A stretch of DNA of 64,000 nucleotides from Sphingobacterium multivorum (GCF_039511225.1 NZ_CP154261.1:3906001-3970000); one strand, 5' to 3'. Shown: positions 25,463 to 33,831, counted from the first letter of the stretch. The notes: a model not told the origin generated them from the sequence alone. Made by a program: numbers and translations.

Positions 25463-27901
25463 TTAAAAAGAGTAACCCACTGATACCATGACATTTCGCG
25501 GTGCACCAGCAAAGGCCCGTGTGTAGTCAAAACCACCTAAAAAGTAATATTGATCGAATACATTGTTCAGATTTAACGCCATTTTCATCGCACCAATGTG
25601 GTAATATGCAGCAGCATTTACAGTGGTATACGAAGGCCATTGTCCCCAAAGTGCATTTCCTTCGCTATCCTTTCCGATACTGTTATCCATCCTTTTACGA
25701 TCTACATAGTAAACACCGGCGCCAAAACCCAAACCTTTTAATGTACTAGTTGAAAACACATATTTCAACCAGGCACTCGCCATATTTTTGGGTGCTCCCG
25801 GCAGGGACTGCCCTATTTCAGAAGGAACAGAGGAAGATTTTACCTCCGTATCGTTATAGGTATAATTGGCCATAATCTGGAACTCACGTGTCAACTGCCC
25901 ACGGACATCGAATTCGACCCCCTGGGATAACGCTTTGCCAGATTGTCTATACTCCGGCAGCCCTGAATCATTGATAGCCCCTGTGGCAATGAGCATATTC
26001 CGTCGTTCAATTCGGAATAAGGAAAGATCAACTTGCAATTGCTCTTTAAAAAAACCGGCCTTCATCCCCGTTTCCACCTGGAAACTCCGCTCGGCATCAA
26101 AGGGTTTATCAGCTCCGTAATCTTTATAGTTCTGAATAAAATTGGCACCCACAGGCACAAAGCCCTGCGAATAACTTGCAAAATAATTAATCTGCTTATT
26201 GATTCCATAGGTCACACCAAAACGCGGTAATAAGGCATTTTGTGTCGCATGAAAACGATTTTGTCCATCAAGTGTTTCAGAAGAATAGTGTTCATGACGT
26301 AGACCTACAATAAGTTTCAATCGGTCGTCAATGCTGATTTGATCCTGAATATATTTACCTGTTGTTTTATAAGGGCTTAAAAAAGGATAAGCGACTCCCG
26401 TGCGCCACACATAATTAGTCAGGTCATGCGTTGTATAAGTGGGATTGTTCAAGTCAAAAGTCAACGGGACAACTTTGCCATCTACAGTTTGCTGCCGCGC
26501 CTCCCGCAATTGATTTTCTTTGTCGCCCCGATACTGTGCAAAATCAACTCCCGCAACTAAATGATGATCAACCCGATCACCCAAAAGATCCCACTTAACA
26601 TAACCCACAACATTATCTGTATAGTCACGTCCATGACGATCAAAAAAACGCATATTCATAATGGTATTATGTGGCGCATCAGCAAAGGTGTTCATTGTCC
26701 GATGTTCGTTGACATCCTCCTGATAGATGGATTTCATGTAGCTCAGATTCAAGCTAACATGTTCTGCCAGACGCTGAGACAATCGGCCGCTTAACGAAAA
26801 AGTCTTGGAATTATAAAAATCGGAAGGCTGGCTCAACGTAAATGATCTTGGCAAAGCATAAAAGTTATTTTCCTTAATACCCATTCCCCGATCAAGATAA
26901 CCGTTGAACTGATTATACACCATATCAATATCCACCACCGTGCCCTCAGCTGGTTTAAAGGTGAACGAAGGAGCCACCATGATTCGTTTCTGGCGATTTA
27001 CATCTCGGAAAGTCTTTGTATCTTCGTAACCCGCATTAAAACGATATAAAATACGTTTGGCACTGTCCAGAGGTCCACCGAGATCCACAGTTGTTCGCAT
27101 CGTTTCAAAACTACCACCTGAAAAATTCACATGCCCTCTAAAATCTTCCAAAGGCTTCTTGGTCGTCATATTAATCGTACCACCCGGTACGATATCTCCA
27201 AACAAGGATGCTCCTGGCCCTTTCAAAACCTCGATATTTTCAAGATTGATTGTTAAGGGAGAGTTATAATAACTGTTACCATAACCATACCCCGAGCGTA
27301 AGCCATTGACAAGCCGTACACCCGTTTCATAACCGCTTTTAAAGCCACGAATGACAACATCATCATAGGAAGATGCTTCGGTCACACCAGCCAAATCCTG
27401 AACCAATGCCCCAGTAGTGAATGCCTGCTTATCCTCTATAAATTCCTTACTTAAAACAGCAACAGATTGTGGAAGATCTTTTAATTTTCCAGCAAATTTT
27501 CCGCCCAACTCCATGTCATTTGTCAAATAGGAATTGTTGCGTCTACCTGTTACCAATACCTCATCCAAGGTATTATCACCGGCTACCATCAGTAATCGAA
27601 CTCCTTTTTTTGCATTCCAGCTAGCCGCGTTCAAATCCAGCAATACAGGCTTATAACCAATTGCATCTGCACGTAACTGTACAGGAAAAGAAATTATTCC
27701 GGTAAAACTAAATTCGCCCTGAGCATTAGAACTTGTCTGTTGTTGTCCACCGACTAAGGTCAGTGTAACCCCAGCGATGGGATCACCGCTTTCATCCTGA
27801 ATTTTTCCAAATAATGCTACACCTTGTTGTGCATATACAGCTCCCGGTACGGAAGCACTTGTCAATAAAGCGAAAGCTAGCGCTTTCATTACGTTGTTCA
27901 T
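25463..27901 (-). CDS. TonB-dependent siderophore-type receptor, probably for a nickel chelate
   Basis: An 812-residue outer-membrane receptor: signal peptide (1-24, ending VYAQ), carboxypeptidase-regulatory domain (GKIQDESGDPIAGVTLTLVG), and a FhuA/FecA-type plug (LKDLPQSVAVLSKEFIED, DDVVIRGFKSG, NLENIEVLKGPGASLFG, PGGTINMTTKKP). The barrel ends in NVMVSVGYSF. The ENIEVLKGPGA and GGTINMTTK motifs are those of the siderophore receptor subgroup. It sits in one strand run with a chelate ABC importer, hypAB and urease, so nickel (or nickel-metallophore) uptake is the best inference; iron is the alternative. Confidence 0.88.
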   Translation of the reverse strand: MNNVMKALAFALLTSASVPGAVYAQQGVALFGKIQDESGDPIAGVTLTLVGGQQQTSSNAQGEFSFTGIISFPVQLRADAIGYKPVLLDLNAASWNAKKGVRLLMVAGDNTLDEVLVTGRRNNSYLTNDMELGGKFAGKLKDLPQSVAVLSKEFIEDKQAFTTGALVQDLAGVTEASSYDDVVIRGFKSGYETGVRLVNGLRSGYGYGNSYYNSPLTINLENIEVLKGPGASLFGDIVPGGTINMTTKKPLEDFRGHVNFSGGSFETMRTTVDLGGPLDSAKRILYRFNAGYEDTKTFRDVNRQKRIMVAPSFTFKPAEGTVVDIDMVYNQFNGYLDRGMGIKENNFYALPRSFTLSQPSDFYNSKTFSLSGRLSQRLAEHVSLNLSYMKSIYQEDVNEHRTMNTFADAPHNTIMNMRFFDRHGRDYTDNVVGYVKWDLLGDRVDHHLVAGVDFAQYRGDKENQLREARQQTVDGKVVPLTFDLNNPTYTTHDLTNYVWRTGVAYPFLSPYKTTGKYIQDQISIDDRLKLIVGLRHEHYSSETLDGQNRFHATQNALLPRFGVTYGINKQINYFASYSQGFVPVGANFIQNYKDYGADKPFDAERSFQVETGMKAGFFKEQLQVDLSLFRIERRNMLIATGAINDSGLPEYRQSGKALSQGVEFDVRGQLTREFQIMANYTYNDTEVKSSSVPSEIGQSLPGAPKNMASAWLKYVFSTSTLKGLGFGAGVYYVDRKRMDNSIGKDSEGNALWGQWPSYTTVNAAAYYHIGAMKMALNLNNVFDQYYFLGGFDYTRAFAGAPRNVMVSVGYSF

Positions 27902-27941
27902 TCGAATAATTTATATATATTTTGGCTTCCCCAATTTGACG

Positions 27942-28535
27942 TTAAGCAATACGATCAATGAATAATTCCATGTGAATCGTTGGAAAATTCGATTCATTAC
28001 AAAAGTCCTTTAATTGAAAGCCCTGTTTTCCCCAAAACTCATAGGCTCCTGTCAAGAATGGGTGAGTATGTAAATAAAGCCTTTCAATACTTTTCTCCTT
28101 AGCTACAGCGACCAAGCCCTTGAATAAGGCTGTTCCTAAACCGGACCTACGGTAACTCGGATCCACAAAAAGCCGGGCAACTTCTACCGTTTTCCTTCTA
28201 TCTATATCCAAATGCGGAAAACGGTAATCATAAGCCGACATACCAACGACGCCGATCAAATTACCCCGATGATCTTTTGCCTGCAAGAATGCAGCAGCTT
28301 CAGCCTCAAGATATACGGCTGAAAATGCGAGTAGATCCTTAGGAAGCTTATTTGAATCCAACATGGGGAACAACTGTTTCCGAAATTCAATGACATAAGG
28401 TAATACGACATCAATATCCTCCTCTTCAACACGAGATATGGTTATATTTTTCAACTGAGGTTGAGCGGGAAGAGATCGCTTACTCATCCGTTTATTTTCA
28501 ATCAATATATGGCCACTGTCTTTAAATATATTCAT
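27942..28535 (-). CDS. GNAT-family N-acetyltransferase
   Basis: A 197-residue protein with the GNAT acetyl-CoA motif VARLFVDPSYRRSGLGTALF (RxxGxG/A type) and the C-terminal YEFWGKQGF strand-helix. It transfers an acetyl group from acetyl-CoA to an unknown amine. Starts at residue 1 or 17 (MSKRSLPAQ) are possible. It lies between the ABC ATPase gene and the TonB receptor, 40 bp from the latter, so it may act on a metallophore or be an incidental passenger. Confidence 0.85.
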   Translation of the reverse strand: MNIFKDSGHILIENKRMSKRSLPAQPQLKNITISRVEEEDIDVVLPYVIEFRKQLFPMLDSNKLPKDLLAFSAVYLEAEAAAFLQAKDHRGNLIGVVGMSAYDYRFPHLDIDRRKTVEVARLFVDPSYRRSGLGTALFKGLVAVAKEKSIERLYLHTHPFLTGAYEFWGKQGFQLKDFCNESNFPTIHMELFIDRIA

Positions 28536-28630
28536 AGTGTTATCGCTATTTTAAAATAATCGCCCCGTAAACTGGGCATCTTACCTACAATCCATGATGT
28601 TTTTACAAAGGCGCTTACTCCAGCACTTCA

Positions 28631-29473
28631 TCAGAGGGTATTCATCTCAGTGACCGTTGCTGGACTATGTTGTGCCTCCACCATAGGTTCAAATGCCGCA
28701 GCGCCACTCAGCCTCGGAACAAACATCCATTTCTTTTGATTCTCCAAACTAATCAATGGAAGTTGATAGGTCTGTTCCAATAAATTTCTTACTTGTTCCC
28801 GATTCAGACCGTGGAGGTCCACAAGCCTATTGTCTTTCATCAGATAAAAATGATCACCAAAAAGAAACGCCATATTAGGGTCGTGCATTACACATAACAC
28901 GGTTGTTCCTTCCTTGACCAGCTCCTTGGCGGTCTGCAGCACCGCAATCTGATATTTCAGATCCAAATGATTCGTAGGCTCATCAAGCAATAATAAATCA
29001 GGTTGCTGTACCAATACCCGACATAGTAACACCAATTGTCGCTCCCCTCCAGACAACGACGTATAGGGTTTGTCCTTTAAGTGTGTGAGGTTAAATTTAT
29101 CCAAGATCTGTTCTACTGCCTCGAAGTCTTCTTTACTTGGTGAAAAACGAGAAAATGAAGCTCGTCCCGTCAGAATAACATCAACAACGCTAAAAGGAAA
29201 TGTAGTCTGATGGAACTGGTTCAGAAAACCCAATTTCAATGAATTAGCTCGACCAACCTTCCAATCGCGACGCTCCGTTTCATTAATAAGAACCGATCCA
29301 TCATATTTTTTTTCCAGCCCTGCAATAATATTAAATAGCGTGGATTTACCACTTCCATTCCGACCGAGAATAACAGAAAGCTTTCCTTTTGGGAAAGACA
29401 TGGTTACATCATTTAAAATGATATCCTTGCCGTAGGCAAAAGAAAGGTTGTTGATATGAATCGAATTACTCAT
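28631..29473 (-). CDS. ABC transporter ATPase, FecE/BtuD type (nickel-chelate importer)
   Basis: A 280-residue ATPase with Walker A GRNGSGKST (37-45), signature LSGGERQ (140-146) and Walker B LLLLDEPTNHLD (160-171). It belongs to the class that drives siderophore, haem and cobalamin import with FecCD permeases. Its ATG overlaps the permease stop by 4 bp. The tail after about residue 250 (PRLSGAAAFEPMVEAQHSPA) is an unusual extension. The substrate is assigned from context (hypAB, ureE-like, urease) as nickel. Confidence 0.9.
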   Translation of the reverse strand: MSNSIHINNLSFAYGKDIILNDVTMSFPKGKLSVILGRNGSGKSTLFNIIAGLEKKYDGSVLINETERRDWKVGRANSLKLGFLNQFHQTTFPFSVVDVILTGRASFSRFSPSKEDFEAVEQILDKFNLTHLKDKPYTSLSGGERQLVLLCRVLVQQPDLLLLDEPTNHLDLKYQIAVLQTAKELVKEGTTVLCVMHDPNMAFLFGDHFYLMKDNRLVDLHGLNREQVRNLLEQTYQLPLISLENQKKWMFVPRLSGAAAFEPMVEAQHSPATVTEMNTL

Positions 29474-30486
29474 GAATTCCAGTTGATTTCATTACGACGC
29501 ATCAGGTAAATAAACAAGGGAGCGCCAATAATCATTGTAAATACACCGATCGGAATTTCAAATGGCATGACCGCCCTCGAAAAATCATCGATCAGTAGAA
29601 GAAAAGTACCACCAATACTGATATTTGCCCACACAACAATATTGTTATTGGGGCCAAAGATCATCCGGCTGATATGTGGAACAATTAATCCAAATAGACT
29701 TATTACCCCTACAGCTGCAACGGCTGATGCTGTAATTAGTGTAGCTACAGCAATAAATCCCAGTTTCAACAGTTTCGGATTGACGCCAACAGCAATGGCT
29801 TCTTGATCGCCCAAGGCTAAAAGATTCAGCTTCCAACGAAACAGAATCAGGATAGCCAATCCTATTGTTATCGGCAGAAAAGCATGCTGTACTTTCGACC
29901 AGGAGGCCGTATGCAGATTCCCCATTGTCCATTGTACAATAGCTTGTAATTTATAGGGATCACTGATGTATTGCAACAAGGTTAACATGGCTGTAAATAC
30001 ACCGGAAATAACCATTCCTGCCAATACCATCCCAATAATCGAGGTTTTCAAACCAGCATTTGAAACAAAATAAGTCAACCCCACAGCACATACACCAAAC
30101 AAAAATGCGGATATATTGACCGGCAATAGCGGAAACAACATAGCCAATGCAGCCCCAAAAGCAGATCCCGAAGAAATACCCAATGTAAAGGGATCAACGA
30201 TTGGATTCCTAAAAATGGCCTGCAAGATTCCGCCAGAAGACGCTAGAGCAGCTCCGACCATAAAGGTCAGCAGAATCCGTGGTAAACGTACCTGCCACAA
30301 TATGGTATCCATATTATCCTTCCATACCGCAGTAGGGTGACCTAAATATCCCCCCACTTCCGATCCAATGCGTTGGCAGAGCTCAACAAAACCAATGTTC
30401 TGGCTTGAGCCTACTAATAGGGAAAACAATAAAACCAACAATGGTAGAACAACGAGCAATAACAGCTTTTTTAATTGATGCATCAT
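29470..30486 (-). CDS. FecCD-family ABC permease (nickel-chelate importer)
   Basis: A 338-residue inner-membrane protein with about ten helices and the family segments RLPRILLTFMVGAALASSGG, FRNPIVDPFTLGISSGSAFG and GLIVPHISRMIFGP. The last contains the coupling-helix region that contacts the ATPase. It overlaps both neighbours by 4 bp (ATGA), typical of a tightly co-translated importer. Confidence 0.93.
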   Translation of the reverse strand: MMHQLKKLLLLVVLPLLVLLFSLLVGSSQNIGFVELCQRIGSEVGGYLGHPTAVWKDNMDTILWQVRLPRILLTFMVGAALASSGGILQAIFRNPIVDPFTLGISSGSAFGAALAMLFPLLPVNISAFLFGVCAVGLTYFVSNAGLKTSIIGMVLAGMVISGVFTAMLTLLQYISDPYKLQAIVQWTMGNLHTASWSKVQHAFLPITIGLAILILFRWKLNLLALGDQEAIAVGVNPKLLKLGFIAVATLITASAVAAVGVISLFGLIVPHISRMIFGPNNNIVVWANISIGGTFLLLIDDFSRAVMPFEIPIGVFTMIIGAPLFIYLMRRNEINWNS

Positions 30487-31484
30487 TGAAGTAGTCCTGC
30501 TTTACCGTAAAGTTTTTCAAAAGCGATAGCCATATCCTGGTCAAGTTGCTGTTTCGTATAATCCGAAAAACACCAATGCCTTATCTGTTTGGCAAAAAGC
30601 ATAAATTTGACGGTATGTGGGTCGAATGGAAACGACGGTGACATCACAAATACCTGTTTATTTCGCACTGCCGGTAAGGCCGCGAGTTCCTTTAAGTTAT
30701 AGACGTCTGCCAATGTAGAATTCCAAAGAATAATGAGATCCGGATTCCATTTATAAATTGTCTCTGCGCCGACATTTGGGGCTTCCATTTCCAACGGACA
30801 GGCGTTAGCTGCGCCCGAAAGGCGGATCGCCATATCAATCAAACTACCACGACCGGATGTCGAAAGTACCCGACCTTTAGACCAAGCGTAATAAACCTTC
30901 TTCTGTACTTGATCCTTGGGAGCAGTCATTTTTTTGATCTCCGCCGAAACAAACTGAACAATTTCTTCCGCTCGCGCTTTCTTTCCGAGTAATGCTCCCA
31001 TCCCTGTCAGTTCATTAAAAATACTTTTTTCATCCTGCGAAGAAAAAGTGAACACGGGAATTCCAAGATCTTCTAGTTGGGAAATATTATCCTGATCGGT
31101 ATTGAACGTCAAAACAAGGTCAGGTTTTAAGCTCACTATGCTTTCCACATTATTTGCCTGGCCTGCGAAAGTAGGTGTCGCCAGTGTTTTTTTTGCGATC
31201 CTATCATCCAATTTGGACAAAAAGTTATAGGTATCTTCGACCTGATAAACCTGTTCAGGAATACCAACAAGGCTATTTTCAGCACCCAACATGTAGACTT
31301 CATCAACAAGGGACGGAAATAATACAACCACACGCTGTGCCGTATGCGCTAATACCACTTCTTTTCCACGGCTGTCGACAGCTTTCACTTGATTGCTGAC
31401 CGTACCTGCTTGCCGATTTTGGCAGGCGCTCACTAAACACAAACATGCCAAAAGCAATACAGGTATAATACGATTCACTTTCAT
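30483..31484 (-). CDS. Substrate-binding lipoprotein of the chelate ABC importer
   Basis: A 333-residue lipoprotein with lipobox LVSAC (Cys21), then a BtuF/FepB-type two-lobed binding fold linked by a long helix. Typical segments are AQRVVVLFPSLVDEVYMLGA, SIVSLKPDLVLTFNTDQ and YKWNPDLIILWNSTLAD. In Bacteroidota it would be tethered in the periplasm. A ligand of cobalamin, haem or a metal chelate is possible; a nickel chelate is preferred because of the neighbours. Confidence 0.9.
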   Translation of the reverse strand: MKVNRIIPVLLLACLCLVSACQNRQAGTVSNQVKAVDSRGKEVVLAHTAQRVVVLFPSLVDEVYMLGAENSLVGIPEQVYQVEDTYNFLSKLDDRIAKKTLATPTFAGQANNVESIVSLKPDLVLTFNTDQDNISQLEDLGIPVFTFSSQDEKSIFNELTGMGALLGKKARAEEIVQFVSAEIKKMTAPKDQVQKKVYYAWSKGRVLSTSGRGSLIDMAIRLSGAANACPLEMEAPNVGAETIYKWNPDLIILWNSTLADVYNLKELAALPAVRNKQVFVMSPSFPFDPHTVKFMLFAKQIRHWCFSDYTKQQLDQDMAIAFEKLYGKAGLLQ

Positions 31485-32015
31485 CTAATTATTTTTTAGG
31501 ACTTGCTTACGCGGATCAACATGTTCATCTGTTCCGCTTAAATCTGCTTTCTTTTTATTTCTCGCCTCAAGTCGAATCAAATTCTCGGATAACAGTAAGG
31601 CTTCCTCCAATTGAATCGAGGTTCCATACTTTGCCAGGACCTGCTCATAGAGCCGTCCATCGTAAGGGAGACGAAGCGATTGGGCATCTGTTACGTTGAA
31701 TATGGGCAGATGTCTGTTTCCGATAAAATAACCAAAATCTGCAAGCTGCACCAAGTCTATTGGATTGAATCTTATGGTCAACGTAGGCTTGACAACCAGG
31801 ATTGCCTGTAGCGTTTCCTGATGAAATAAAGCATCGCCATGATGCCATTCCACACCTTGCTCCAATTGCATAAAAATTGTCTTTCCGCCCGTTGTATTGC
31901 GTGTTAGGCGTCTTTTGTGGACTTCATACCATTCAAGATACACTTGATCGACTTCACTAAAAGCAAACTCATGCTTTGCTACAATCTTATCTATTGGTAC
32001 AGGTAGCTCATTCAT
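31485..32015 (-). CDS. Second UreE-like nickel chaperone
   Basis: A 176-residue paralogue of the UreE at 21012-21587. It matches in order: LEWYEVHKRRLTRNTTGGK versus IEWYESTKRIQRLRTAEGM, a -WHHGDALFHQETLQAILVV- block, and FIGNRHLPIF versus EIGNKHLPLF. The nickel-ligand His is therefore kept. It has an N-terminal extension (about 20 residues) and a tail VDPRKQ like the VDPKHH of UreE. It directly abuts the ABC-importer lipoprotein gene with no gap. The likely role is receiving imported nickel and passing it to HypA or UreG; this is inferred. Confidence 0.85.
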   Translation of the reverse strand: MNELPVPIDKIVAKHEFAFSEVDQVYLEWYEVHKRRLTRNTTGGKTIFMQLEQGVEWHHGDALFHQETLQAILVVKPTLTIRFNPIDLVQLADFGYFIGNRHLPIFNVTDAQSLRLPYDGRLYEQVLAKYGTSIQLEEALLLSENLIRLEARNKKKADLSGTDEHVDPRKQVLKNN

Positions 32016-32170
32016 ATTGTAAACCTATCTTCTTCATTTCGTTAACGGCACTGATACAGCTTTGTTCTCCGTCAAATCTATTTCTTCTAAACACAAATAA
32101 CATGGCAACATATACAGTATAACAATGAAGTGCGGATCATTGTTATACCACTCATTTTATCAGTTGGCCG
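32016..32170. other. Intergenic gap between hypB and the UreE-like gene with a 12-bp perfect stem-loop
   Basis: GTATAACAATGA (32117-32128) and TCATTGTTATAC (32137-32148) pair perfectly around an 8-base loop. A minus-strand -7-like box TAGATTTG is at 32073-32080, but without a matching -33 box. The gap may hold an operator, an RNA-processing hairpin, or a start of the second half of the transcript. There is no T-run for a terminator. Confidence 0.55.
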
Positions 32171-32899
32171 TTATTTTACTTCAAGCGCCTTATATTGATC
32201 TTTTTTCGCCTGAACTCTTTCTTTCAACCAATCACACCAGGTATCAAGACCGTCACCATTTAATGTGCTGATTGTAATAACTTCCAAATTGGGGTTTACT
32301 TCGCGCGCATCTTTCGTTACCGCATCTACCGAGAAAGGTACATATGGCAATAAATCAGCTTTGGAAACCAACATCAATTCGCTTGTTAAAAACATACGTG
32401 GATATTTTTTCGGTTTATCGTCCCCTTCTGTGGTCGCCAATAAAGTCACGCGGTAATCTTCCCCCAAATCAAATGCTGATGGACACAATAAATTCCCGAC
32501 GTTCTCAATAAACAACAAGTCTATTCCTTCGATATTGATATGATCCAAGGCTTGTAAGATCATCTGTGCCTCAATATGACACATTCCGCCAGTGACAATC
32601 TGCAATGCATTAATGCCTACCTCACGCATACGAACCGCATCACGTTCGGTTTCTGGATCACCCACCAAAACAGCAATATTCAGATCTTTGGCCAAACGTT
32701 TTCCCGTTTCTTGCATCAAGGTGGTTTTACCCGAACCCGGAGAAGAACATACATTGATCACACAAACGTCTTTCAGTCTATCGCGGATGGCTTTTGCGAC
32801 AAAATCATTTGCTTTTAATAAATGTAGCGTTGTATTTTCACATTGAACCGAACCTACACGGTTACCTAAACTTTTAGGATTTGAAGTATTGTCTGACAT
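32171..32899 (-). CDS. hypB: Nickel-maturation GTPase HypB
   Basis: A 242-residue HypB. It has P-loop CSSPGSGKTTL (51-61), the Cys-His metal site in TGGMCHIEAQMIL (Cys107, His108), the third ligand Cys139 in ENVGNLLCPSAFDLGE, and the guanine motif SKADLLPY. It lacks the N-terminal CxxCGC and the His-rich segment of other HypB proteins. HypB supplies nickel to hydrogenase, and in urease-only organisms to urease. No hydrogenase gene is in the window. It is 11 bp from hypA. Confidence 0.95.
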   Translation of the reverse strand: MSDNTSNPKSLGNRVGSVQCENTTLHLLKANDFVAKAIRDRLKDVCVINVCSSPGSGKTTLMQETGKRLAKDLNIAVLVGDPETERDAVRMREVGINALQIVTGGMCHIEAQMILQALDHINIEGIDLLFIENVGNLLCPSAFDLGEDYRVTLLATTEGDDKPKKYPRMFLTSELMLVSKADLLPYVPFSVDAVTKDAREVNPNLEVITISTLNGDGLDTWCDWLKERVQAKKDQYKALEVK

Positions 32900-32910
32900 G
32901 ATAAACGATT

Positions 32911-33255
32911 TTAGTCTTGTTTAAAAATTACTTTTGATATATAGAGTTCATTCCCTTGAACAATTGTACTAGAAGCTTGTCCGCAATCACATACAAATCG
33001 ATGAAAATGAACCGGGAAGTTTTTCTGACAATGTTCACAATATGCAATAATATCGTTTACAACGACTTCCATTTCCATATCTTGGTATTGCGTATTTTCG
33101 GCAATAAAAGCATCAAATGCATTTTGGATCAATACAGGCTGGACGTTGGATAACAACCCTGCTGTAACTTGAATTTTTTGAATATCATCTACCCTAGCCT
33201 CATAATGCGAGGTCAACGTATCAAAAATATCCTTTACTATACTTAGCTCGTGCAT
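32911..33255 (-). CDS. hypA: Nickel-delivery zinc protein HypA
   Basis: A 114-residue HypA beginning MHELSI; the N-terminal Met-His-Glu is the nickel site. The structural zinc cysteines are CEHC (73-76) and CDC (89-91). The second pair is CxC rather than the usual CxxC, an oddity worth noting. HypA delivers nickel with HypB to [NiFe] hydrogenase and, in Helicobacter, to urease. It is 11 bp from hypB and 82 bp from the small His-rich gene. Confidence 0.93.
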   Translation of the reverse strand: MHELSIVKDIFDTLTSHYEARVDDIQKIQVTAGLLSNVQPVLIQNAFDAFIAENTQYQDMEMEVVVNDIIAYCEHCQKNFPVHFHRFVCDCGQASSTIVQGNELYISKVIFKQD

Positions 33256-33337
33256 TGGTATATTTTAAGAAATAAATAAATTTAGAAAAGAAATGACAGC
33301 TTTCTTTGCTTCTATGATGTGAAGAAAAGCATATGCT

Positions 33338-33739
33338 TTAGCATGGAATTTTGATTTGCTCAAACAGCAAAAATCGAGCGATGGGTATATGCTCTAGATC
33401 AAGGGTATGTTCATACCGATAATCTTTCTGTTGTGGGGATGGCAGAAGTTCATGCCAAAGCAAATCAACCGTAACCAACCAGCGATCCATCAACCAATCT
33501 TGTGCCACTTCCACGTCCATTTCAGCAACAATGGATTGAAGCGATGGGTAAAGCGAACAGAATTGACTATGATCTTTATGAAAATGGACGATGCGTGTAT
33601 GGTCCGCATGTTTTGACGATTTTTTTGAGGATAAAAGCGGGGATTCGACACTATCACTTTTCAGTACAAGACTGTTGTCATTTAAATTCTTAAATGATAA
33701 CAACAGTGCTGCAAATAGAAAAATAAAGTGCTTCCACAT
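33338..33739 (-). CDS. Small exported His-rich protein heading the nickel genes
   Basis: A 133-residue protein of unknown function. A hydrophobic N-terminal signal segment (about 3-15) is followed by a His cluster with His44, 47, 52, 54 and 57 and Cys61 (KHADHTRIVHFHKDHSQFC), a plausible periplasmic metal-binding patch. It ends RFLLFEQIKIPC (122-133), similar to the end of the small protein at 24926. It stands first in the run hypA-hypB-ureE-like-ABC, behind the same 18-bp element as the other small gene. Nickel capture is an inference from His content and context. Confidence 0.7.
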   Translation of the reverse strand: MWKHFIFLFAALLLSFKNLNDNSLVLKSDSVESPLLSSKKSSKHADHTRIVHFHKDHSQFCSLYPSLQSIVAEMDVEVAQDWLMDRWLVTVDLLWHELLPSPQQKDYRYEHTLDLEHIPIARFLLFEQIKIPC

Positions 33740-33783
33740 AGCTTTAACCTAATAAAGTATCAAAGATTCCTTTGAAACCATTA

Positions 33784-33831
33784 CAAAGTTACTACCGATC
33801 AAAGAAGAAAAAGTAGCACAAATCTTGAATT
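33784..33831 (-). promoter_or_regulatory. Promoter with -7 box TAACTTTG and upstream 18-bp element (copy 1)
   Basis: The -7 match is at 33784-33791, 45 bp before the small-protein ATG. The 18-bp element (AATTCAAGATTTGTGCTA on the minus strand) is at 33814-33831, exactly 30 bp from the edge of the -7 box. It is identical, at identical spacing, to the block at 25356-25403. Confidence 0.65.

Noticed and set aside
32171..33255. Hydrogenase operon
   Set aside because: Only hypA and hypB are present; no hydrogenase subunit or hypCDEF gene is in the window.
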